Source: Sphingomonadales bacterium (GTDB taxonomy: Bacteria; Pseudomonadota; Alphaproteobacteria; Sphingomonadales; Sphingomonadaceae). From it: DNA of 12,329 nucleotides. The first letter of the stretch is position 1. Every line of letters starts with the position of its first letter. The translations under genes were made by a program, and so were the position numbers. The DNA is taken from the NCBI GenBank assembly GCA_013298745.1, contig JAAFIT010000027.1, positions 1 to 12,329 of the forward strand, written 5' to 3'. The notes beneath the pieces were generated by a model. That model did no database searches. It was given only the letters and a program-made list of their open reading frames with translations, and was not told the origin of the DNA. Positions 6,980-12,329 of this stretch are shown piece after piece.

Positions 6980-8050
6980 ATGTCCACCCAATTCCAGTGG
7001 GAGGCCGATGGTGAACTGCCGCGCAGCTTGCACAAGAAGGCGGCCGAAGCCGGGATTCTGGGACTCAACTATCCGGACGAATATGGCGGCCACAGCGAAG
7101 GCTTCGATATTTTCCATTCGCTGACCCAGACCGAGGAAATGGCCGCCGCGGGTGCCGGCGGGCTTGGGGCGTCGCTGATGACGCATGGCATCGGGCTGCC
7201 GCCGATCCTTGCCATGGGCAGCGAGGAGATGAAGCGGCGGATCGCCCCCGAAGTGCTGGCCGGCGACAAGATCATCAGCCTCGCCATCACCGAGCCATCG
7301 GGAGGCTCCGATGTGGCGCAGCTGAAAACCAAGGCGGTGCTCACCGGCAACAAATACATCGTCAACGGCTCCAAGATGTTCATCACATCGGGGATGCGCG
7401 CCGATTACATGACCGTCGCGGTGCGCACCGGCGGCGCCGGCATGGGCGGGATTTCGCTGATGCTGATCGAAACCGACCGGCCCGGCGTCTCGCGCACCCG
7501 GCTCGACAAGATGGGCTGGCGCTGTTCCGATACGGCCGCCGTGCATTTCGACAATGTCGAGGTGCCGCCGGAAAATCTCATTGGCCCCGAAAATGGCGGC
7601 TTTGCCGGCATCATGCGCAACTTCAATTCCGAACGCCTCGGCATGGCGCATGGCTGCTGCGCGATGGCGCGGGTGGCGCTTGCCGAAGCGGTCGAATGGG
7701 CGACCAATCGCGAAACCTTCGGCAAACGGCTGGCGCAGCACCAGTCGATCCGCATCAAGCTCGCCGATTGCCAGCGCCAGATCAACACGACGCAGGCGTG
7801 GGTCGATCTTTGCGCCTGGCAGGCCAAGCAGGGCAGCGGACAGCCGGCCGATTATGCCATGTTGAAGGTGCAGGCGACGCGGATGCTCGAACATGTTGCG
7901 CGCGAGGCGGCGCAGGTGCTTGGCGGCGCCAGCTACATCACCGGATCGAAGGTGGAGCGCATCTATCGCGAGGTCCGCGTCAACGCCATCGGCGGCGGCA
8001 GCGAGGAGATCATGCTCGATCTGGCGGGGCGGCAACTGGGGTATAGCTAA
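6980..8050 (+). CDS. Acyl-CoA dehydrogenase family protein, N-terminally short
   Basis: A FAD flavoenzyme that oxidises acyl-CoA thioesters to enoyl-CoA in beta-oxidation or amino-acid breakdown. The 356-residue product shows the family signature AITEPSGGSDVA (102-113), the KMFITSG block (132-138) and the second signature QVLGGASYITGSKVERIYREVR region (312-333). The likely catalytic base is Glu218 in NSERLGMAHG, the helix-G position of long-chain and isovaleryl-CoA enzymes; the alternative C-terminal EGT glutamate is replaced by GGG (338-340). Family members usually have roughly 30 more residues before the QWEADGELPRSL block. Here the frame meets a stop (TAG at 6944), with only TTG 6977 and ATG 6980 as starts, and the other two frames show no such helix. 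AGGA lies about ten bases before the ATG. It may be a functional short form or a 5'-truncated gene. Confidence 0.88.
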   Translation: MSTQFQWEADGELPRSLHKKAAEAGILGLNYPDEYGGHSEGFDIFHSLTQTEEMAAAGAGGLGASLMTHGIGLPPILAMGSEEMKRRIAPEVLAGDKIISLAITEPSGGSDVAQLKTKAVLTGNKYIVNGSKMFITSGMRADYMTVAVRTGGAGMGGISLMLIETDRPGVSRTRLDKMGWRCSDTAAVHFDNVEVPPENLIGPENGGFAGIMRNFNSERLGMAHGCCAMARVALAEAVEWATNRETFGKRLAQHQSIRIKLADCQRQINTTQAWVDLCAWQAKQGSGQPADYAMLKVQATRMLEHVAREAAQVLGGASYITGSKVERIYREVRVNAIGGGSEEIMLDLAGRQLGYS

Positions 8051-8919
8051 CCGACGGTCGCATTGAGCACGGTGATGCTGATCCGCCGGTTGCGCGGGTC
8101 GGTGCGATCGTCGGGATTATAGGGGTCGGTGTCGGCCACGCCCTCGATGCGGCGGAAGCGGCTTTCGGCGACGCCGGAATCGATCAGGGCGCGCCGTGTC
8201 GATTCAGCCCGGGCGGCCGACAGGCTCCAGTTGCTGCCGCCGCCACGCGCGAAGCCAAGGGAATCGGTATGGCCGCGCACGGTCAAATGGTTGGGCGTCG
8301 TGGCAATGGCTTCGGCCACGGCTTGCACCAGCCGTTGCGCTTCGAGGCCGAGGATGCTGGTGCCCGAACCGAACATCGCGAAATCGGCGCGCTCGACGAG
8401 TTCGATGCGCAGGCCGTCATCGGTGCGGACCAGCCTGATCTGACCCTTGAGACCCTTCAGCGTCGGGTCGCCCGCAAGGCGCGCCGTGATGATCTTTTCG
8501 ACCATGCGAAACCGGGTCTCGTCGGCGGCGCGGCGCTTGCCGTTGTCACGCGCCTTGGCGTTGGAGACCGCCGCGTCGCTGCCGGTGCTGCCGCCCGTTG
8601 ATGCCACCGGTCGTGCCCCCACTGCCCCGGCACGCGGTGCAGCACCGGTCTCGGCCTGCATCGAACGGCCGCCCATAACGCCGTTCGATCCGCCGCTGTT
8701 CTTCATCTGGATGACGGTCGGGGTGAAATAGTCGGCGATGCCCTTGCGTTGATCATCATTGGTGGCGCCGATGATCCACAACAGCATGAAGAACGCCATC
8801 ATCGCGGTGACGAAATCGGCATAGGCGATCTTCCAGGCGCCGCCGTGATGGCCGCCGCCGTGCTTGTCCTTGACCCGCTTGATGATGATCTCGGGCTCGA
8901 TCTGCCCCTCGGGCTTCAC
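8047..8919 (-). CDS. motB: Flagellar motor stator protein MotB
   Basis: MotB anchors the flagellar stator to peptidoglycan and carries the ion-pathway aspartate. From the GTG at 8919 the product is 290 residues. A basic N-terminus (IIIKRVKDKHGGGHHGGAWK) leads into the single helix YADFVTAMMAFFMLLWII with the essential Asp35. A flexible Gly/Ala/Ser-rich linker (about 72-125) and the OmpA-like peptidoglycan-binding domain (TVRGHTDSLGFARGGG at 213-228 and TDPRNRRISITVL at the end) follow. The GTG is chosen because it overlaps the stop of a mini-ORF following motA (GTGA) and gives the usual start KPEGQIEPEIII. A TTG at 8958 would overlap motA. The stop overlaps the convergent acyl-CoA dehydrogenase stop. 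It forms an operon with motA. Confidence 0.93.
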   Translation of the reverse strand: MKPEGQIEPEIIIKRVKDKHGGGHHGGAWKIAYADFVTAMMAFFMLLWIIGATNDDQRKGIADYFTPTVIQMKNSGGSNGVMGGRSMQAETGAAPRAGAVGARPVASTGGSTGSDAAVSNAKARDNGKRRAADETRFRMVEKIITARLAGDPTLKGLKGQIRLVRTDDGLRIELVERADFAMFGSGTSILGLEAQRLVQAVAEAIATTPNHLTVRGHTDSLGFARGGGSNWSLSAARAESTRRALIDSGVAESRFRRIEGVADTDPYNPDDRTDPRNRRISITVLNATVG

Positions 8920-8936
8920 AGCAGAACACGCGTCAT
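8916..8936 (-). CDS. Six-codon mini-ORF bridging motA and motB
   Basis: ATG ACG CGT GTT CTG CTG TGA encodes MTRVLL. Its ATG overlaps the motA stop (ATGA) and its TGA overlaps the motB GTG (GTGA). No ribosome site is apparent before motB, so ribosomes ending motA could reinitiate here and then at motB. The peptide itself probably has no role. The arrangement is seen directly; the coupling function is inferred. Confidence 0.35.
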   Translation of the reverse strand: MTRVLL

Positions 8937-9799
8937 CGCGCCGCCCTGAGCCCGTCAAAGACTTCGGAGAAGCTCGGCTGGTTGTGGGGGCCGATGGCGG
9001 TGCGCGCCGCCTCGATCACCAATGGCTGCGGCTGGCCCTTCAGGCTGGCGACGATGACGCGGCGGACGACGAGATAGATTTCGCCATCGGCCTCGATGAC
9101 CGATTTCAGCCGCGCCGCGCACGGCCCGACGATGCCATAGCTGAGCAGCACCCCCATGAAGGTGCCGACCAGCGCCGAGCCGATCATGCCGCCGAGCACC
9201 GCCGGCGGCTTGTCGATCGAGGCCATCGTCTTGATGACCCCGAGCACGGCGGCGACGATGCCGAGCGCCGGCAGCGCATCGGACATGGTCTGCAGCCGTT
9301 CGACCGGGAGCATCGCGGCGGTGTGGTGGGTTTCGATGGCGGTGTCGATCACCTCCTCGACGGCATAGGGGCTGAGCGTGCCGGTGGAGACGACGAGCAA
9401 GCGCATCGAATCGGTGAGCAGATGCAGGAACACCTCGTCCTTCAGGAATTGCGGATATTCGGCAAACAGGCTCGATGATTTGGGGTCCTCGATATGCGGC
9501 TCCACCGCCACGGCACCATCGTTGCGGAACATCTTCATCAGCCGCGCGGTGAGGAAGATCGCTGCGCTGTAATCGGCCTTTTTGTACTTCGGGCCCTTGA
9601 TGATCGCGGCAAAGCCGGCGCCCATCGCCTTGATGCCCTTCAGATCGGTCGCGACCAGCGTCGCCCCGGCGGCGGCACCGCCGATGATCAGCATTTCATG
9701 CGGCACCGCTTCGAGCACGACGCCAAGATTGCCGCCCGTCAGCGCAAAGCCGCCAAAGACCATGACGATCAGCACGACAAGGCCAAGCACCGAGATCAT
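8933..9799 (-). CDS. motA: Flagellar motor stator protein MotA
   Basis: MotA forms the ion-conducting stator with MotB in the inner membrane and pushes the rotor through its cytoplasmic loop. The 288-residue product has the four-helix layout: helices near 1-20, 34-51, 174-192 and 202-225, with a large cytoplasmic loop (about 55-172) containing EPHIEDPKSSSLFAEYP. The conserved proline in ALPALGIVAAVLGVIKTM (Pro177) and the PPAVLGGMIGSALVGTFMGV block are typical. The ATG at 9799 starts directly on the first helix; AAGGGAG lies upstream but somewhat far (about 15 bases). It is separated from flgL by 113 bases holding a sigma-28-like promoter and continues into motB. Confidence 0.95.
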   Translation of the reverse strand: MISVLGLVVLIVMVFGGFALTGGNLGVVLEAVPHEMLIIGGAAAGATLVATDLKGIKAMGAGFAAIIKGPKYKKADYSAAIFLTARLMKMFRNDGAVAVEPHIEDPKSSSLFAEYPQFLKDEVFLHLLTDSMRLLVVSTGTLSPYAVEEVIDTAIETHHTAAMLPVERLQTMSDALPALGIVAAVLGVIKTMASIDKPPAVLGGMIGSALVGTFMGVLLSYGIVGPCAARLKSVIEADGEIYLVVRRVIVASLKGQPQPLVIEAARTAIGPHNQPSFSEVFDGLRAAR

Positions 9800-9856
9800 G
9801 AAACGCCAGGTTGCTCCCTTGCGGCCGGTGCGGGAACTCGCCGGCTCACAAGGTCA

Positions 9857-9883
9857 ATTACGGCGGTGGGGCAGGCGTGCTTA
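9857..9883 (-). promoter_or_regulatory. Candidate sigma-28 (FliA) promoter of motAB
   Basis: On the minus strand TAAG, 15 bases, then GCCGTAAT resembles the FliA consensus TAAA-N15-GCCGATAA in spacing and in the TAA and GCCG cores, with mismatches in the last half of the -10 element. Transcription would start near 9850, about 50 bases before motA. motAB is commonly a late flagellar unit. Whether this organism has FliA is not visible here. Confidence 0.4.
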
Positions 9884-9910
9884 GGGTGCGAACGGGTTAT
9901 TCTGCGCCAT
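9881..9910 (-). CDS. Nine-codon ORF after flgL
   Basis: ATG GCG CAG AAT AAC CCG TTC GCA CCC TAA encodes MAQNNPFAP and begins two bases after the flgL stop. It could be a leader peptide, the remnant of a lost gene, or chance. Its stop overlaps the proposed motAB -35 element. There is no homology basis for calling it a gene. Confidence 0.15.
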   Translation of the reverse strand: MAQNNPFAP

Positions 9911-9912
9911 GA

Positions 9913-10833
9913 TCAGCGCAACTGGTCCCACAGGCTCAAACTGCTGACCTTCACGAAGCTCGCCTGGGCGGCTTCGATCACGGTCAACAGCCGCTGCAAC
10001 CGGGCGATGGCTTCGGGCATGTCGAGACTTTCGAGCTTTGATAGGTCGGTTTCGGTTGAAAGTTTTGCCTTTTCCAGCCGTTCGCCCTCGGCTTCCAGCC
10101 GGCCGAGCCGCGCGCCGACGATGCCGCGGGCGTTGGCGATGCGGCTGATGTGCGCATCCATGTCGCCGATCGCCGTGTCGATGCCGGCCTGGCGCCGCGG
10201 GCCGTCCGGATCGGCAAGTGCCGCGCGAAGCGCCACCAGCGACGCGAACAGATTGCGCGTTCCGGCGGCGGGATTGGTGACGCCGAACACGCCGGGCGCC
10301 TCGATGCCGCTGGCGACGCTGTCGGTGCCGATGGCGACGGCCGGTGCTGTGCCGCCGCCCTGCCAGACCCGGCTGCCATCGGCGGCCGCGGCATAGCTCG
10401 GCCCCGCAGCGATGGCGCCGCCGAACAAGCGCTGGCCATCGCTGTCGCTGGCTTCGGCGAGGGTACGGGCCTGGGCTTCGAGTTCCTGCAATTCGATGGC
10501 GATGGTGGCGCGATCCGCGGCGGATTGCGTGCCGTTGGCGCCCTGCAGCGCCAGTTCACGGGCGCGCTGCACCAGATTGCCCAGCCCTTCGAGAGTGGAA
10601 TCGGTCGCGCTCAGCCGACGATTGCCTGCATCGATGCTGCGCTGAGTCACCAGCGCAGCCGCCTGTTCACGGCGCAGCACGGCGGCGCGGGCAAAGCCCA
10701 CCGGATCATCGGCCGGGCCATCGATACGCCGGGCGCGGGCGATTTGTCCCTGCACCGCGTCACGCTGGCGGGCAAGATCGCCAAGCTGCGCCACCGCCGC
10801 GCGATGGCCGGCGCGGGTGGTGATGCTGGTCAT
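9913..10833 (-). CDS. flgL: Flagellar hook-filament junction protein FlgL (HAP3)
   Basis: FlgL joins the hook, through FlgK, to the flagellin filament and is exported by the flagellar type III apparatus. The 306-residue product has the flagellin-like N-terminal helical domain (about 1-135), with RIDGPADDPVGFARA near 36-50 and RARELALQGANGTQS near 89-103. A variable middle region (about 140-200) follows, and then the C-terminal helical domain (IDTAIGDMDAHISRIANARGIVGARLGRLEAE onward) ends ASFVKVSSLSLWDQLR. The flagellin-like ends and the position after flgK identify it as FlgL rather than flagellin. Its ATG overlaps the flgK stop by ATGA, showing translational coupling. Confidence 0.93.
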   Translation of the reverse strand: MTSITTRAGHRAAVAQLGDLARQRDAVQGQIARARRIDGPADDPVGFARAAVLRREQAAALVTQRSIDAGNRRLSATDSTLEGLGNLVQRARELALQGANGTQSAADRATIAIELQELEAQARTLAEASDSDGQRLFGGAIAAGPSYAAAADGSRVWQGGGTAPAVAIGTDSVASGIEAPGVFGVTNPAAGTRNLFASLVALRAALADPDGPRRQAGIDTAIGDMDAHISRIANARGIVGARLGRLEAEGERLEKAKLSTETDLSKLESLDMPEAIARLQRLLTVIEAAQASFVKVSSLSLWDQLR

Positions 10834-12329
10834 TGCAGTACCGCCAGCATGGCATCGAACATGTCACGTGCCGCCGCCAGCAACTGTGCGTTAGCGCGAT
10901 AGGCGACTTGCAGCCGCGTCATCTCGGCCGCCTCGCGATCCAGATCGACCCCCGAAATGGCATCGGCGGCGCGCGCGGTATCGTCCATCACCGCCTGCGC
11001 AATCGTCTCGAGCCGCCGGCTTTCGGACAGGGCGGAGCCGATGGTTGCGGTGCTGGCATCAAGGCTGGTTTCCAGCGTGCCGCCGGCACCGATGGCGACG
11101 CGCACCTCTGCCAGCGCGCGGGCATTGCCGTTGTCATTGCTTGCCGGCCCCGTGGCGATGATGCGGAAGCTATCGCCGATCGTTGGCGTGCCGGTGATCG
11201 TAATCCGCACGCCATTGGCCAGGATCGCGTTGCCATCGAGCGGTGCCGTCAGCAGCAGGCCATTGGTGGCGATGTCGAACAGCTCGACCATGCCGCCGGC
11301 ATTGATGCTGACCCGCCACGGCGGCGGTACGGCAAAGGCCGCTGCGCCGGCATCCGGGGTGAGCACAAGGCTGGCATCGCTGCCATTGCTGGTGGCGGCG
11401 TCGCTGATGAAGCGATCGGCAACCGCGAGACGTGCCGGGCCGATCGGGCGCAGGCCCAACCCCGCGGCACCGCTGGCGATGTCGAGCGACCAGGCGTCGC
11501 CGTCGCGGGCGCCGTTGCCCGGTCGCACTGTCACGCCGTCGAGCAGCAGATCGCCGGGTCCCGTCACCGATGCGGTGCCATCGGCGCGCGACAGGGTCCA
11601 GCCGCCGGCATCGTGCAACAGCCGATAGCCACCGGGGCTGAGCAACTGGTCGTCGCCAATGCGGACATCGATTCCCGCGCTGCCGGCATTGGCACGTCCA
11701 GGGCTCACGGTCAGACTGCGTGTGGCGAGCAATGTGCCGCCGGGATCGCCCAGCGCATCGGTGCCGGTGGCATGCCAGGCGTTGATCTCCATTCCGAAAC
11801 GGCCAGCGAGATCATCGATCGCAGTCCTTGTCGCAGCGATCTGCCGCGCGGCCTCCATCAGCCCGGCGAGGCTGCCGCTGGCGGGCAATTGCACGGCGAT
11901 GGCGGCATGGGTTGGATCGAGCAGCAATTCGGGGCCGCTGCCGAGGTCGCGAACCCCGATGCGGGTGGCATTGCCTTCGACCGAGACCAGCAGGGCCGCG
12001 GCGCCGCCGCTGCCGATCCGCACGATGGCGGCGCCGCGCGGGCCGGTGCTGACGCTGATGCGGACGTTGGTGGCCAGTTCGGCGAGCAGCGTGTCGCGGC
12101 TATCGAGCAGGCCATTGGCTGCCGCGCCGCCTTCCGCCGTGCGGCGCAATTCGGTGTTGATCTGGCCGAGCGCACTGGTGATGGCGTTGATGCGGGCGGT
12201 GGCGGCGGTGGTCGCGTCGGCGATATCGCTGGCAAGGCCCGCCAGCCCTGACCCAAGGCTGCGAAAGGCACTGGCCGCCTGATCGGTGCGATCGAGAAAG
12301 ATGGCACGCGCCGCCGTCGATGTCGGGGT
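10830..12329 (-). CDS. flgK: Flagellar hook-associated protein FlgK (HAP1), N-terminus outside window
   Basis: FlgK is the first hook-filament junction protein, needed for filament assembly outside the cell. 499 residues are visible, beginning inside the protein at PTSTAARAIFLDRTDQAASA and continuing with the helical INAITSALGQINTEL stretch and the GLLDSRDTLLAELA block typical of FlgK. A beta-rich middle domain (residues about 90-400 of the visible part) has many Gly/Ala/Asp-rich strands. The C-terminus GVDLDREAAEMTRLQVAYRANAQLLAAARDMFDAMLAVLQ is the conserved FlgK/flagellar-axial C-terminal helix. The frame is open to the window edge, so roughly 100-130 N-terminal residues are missing. It precedes flgL with a 4-base overlap. 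Confidence 0.93.
   Translation of the reverse strand, partial: TPTSTAARAIFLDRTDQAASAFRSLGSGLAGLASDIADATTAATARINAITSALGQINTELRRTAEGGAAANGLLDSRDTLLAELATNVRISVSTGPRGAAIVRIGSGGAAALLVSVEGNATRIGVRDLGSGPELLLDPTHAAIAVQLPASGSLAGLMEAARQIAATRTAIDDLAGRFGMEINAWHATGTDALGDPGGTLLATRSLTVSPGRANAGSAGIDVRIGDDQLLSPGGYRLLHDAGGWTLSRADGTASVTGPGDLLLDGVTVRPGNGARDGDAWSLDIASGAAGLGLRPIGPARLAVADRFISDAATSNGSDASLVLTPDAGAAAFAVPPPWRVSINAGGMVELFDIATNGLLLTAPLDGNAILANGVRITITGTPTIGDSFRIIATGPASNDNGNARALAEVRVAIGAGGTLETSLDASTATIGSALSESRRLETIAQAVMDDTARAADAISGVDLDREAAEMTRLQVAYRANAQLLAAARDMFDAMLAVLQ

Noticed and set aside
5967..6980. Long open frame on the plus strand opposite the S9 peptidase (337 codons)
   Set aside because: It is antisense to the propeller domain with repetitive Gly/Arg/Asp composition and no family features. 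It also does not supply the missing acyl-CoA dehydrogenase N-terminus.
6887..8035. Long open frame on the minus strand opposite the acyl-CoA dehydrogenase (382 codons)
   Set aside because: It is antisense to a well-supported enzyme and rich in His/Arg/Ala without recognisable motifs.
10833..12251. Long open frame on the plus strand opposite flgK (472 codons)
   Set aside because: It is antisense to a clear FlgK coding sequence, has low-complexity Gly/Ala/Asp/Gln composition, and shows no domain; it is a by-product of high G+C.

Overview
The window is GC-rich chromosomal DNA from an alphaproteobacterium, most likely of the order Sphingomonadales. This placement is inferred from the protein style (spinster-like MFS carrier, S9 peptidase, RhlG-like reductase, MotA/MotB) and from the GC-rich palindromic intergenic repeats; no rRNA or other phylogenetic marker is present. 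There is no sign of a phage, plasmid, insertion sequence or CRISPR array.

Layout. Positions 1-775 (minus) hold a nitrogen-assimilation operon, glnB followed by glnA; glnA runs off the left edge. A near-perfect sigma-54 promoter (804-821) lies directly upstream of glnB and settles its start codon. Positions 940-3508 (minus) hold a spinster-type MFS transporter and then an RhlG-like short-chain dehydrogenase, separated by a 93-bp inverted repeat built from two small hairpins. A probable small membrane-anchored orphan protein lies upstream (3610-3792). The AT-richer region 3793-4062 carries one perfect DnaA box and leads into msrA (plus, 4063-4611). Between msrA and the convergent S9 peptidase gene (minus, 4827-6890) lies an elaborate palindromic element (4604-4822): two inverted copies of a three-hairpin unit whose linkers are conserved while the stems differ by compensating changes. 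One hairpin doubles as a textbook terminator for the peptidase. A divergent acyl-CoA dehydrogenase gene (plus, 6980-8050) lacks the usual N-terminal helix. Its stop codon overlaps that of motB.

Positions 8047-12329 are a minus-strand flagellar cluster: flgK (5' end outside the window), flgL, motA, motB. flgK and flgL overlap by ATGA. A sigma-28-like promoter is proposed before motA. motA and motB are linked by a six-codon mini-ORF with a 4-nt stop/start overlap at each end.

How the parts work together: glnBA senses and assimilates nitrogen. flgKL supply the hook-filament junction and motAB the stator. The remaining genes (transport, reduction, protein repair, peptide hydrolysis, acyl-CoA oxidation) are housekeeping or catabolic single genes without an obvious shared pathway. 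No novel multi-gene system is evident. The most unusual material is the structured repeat DNA between genes.
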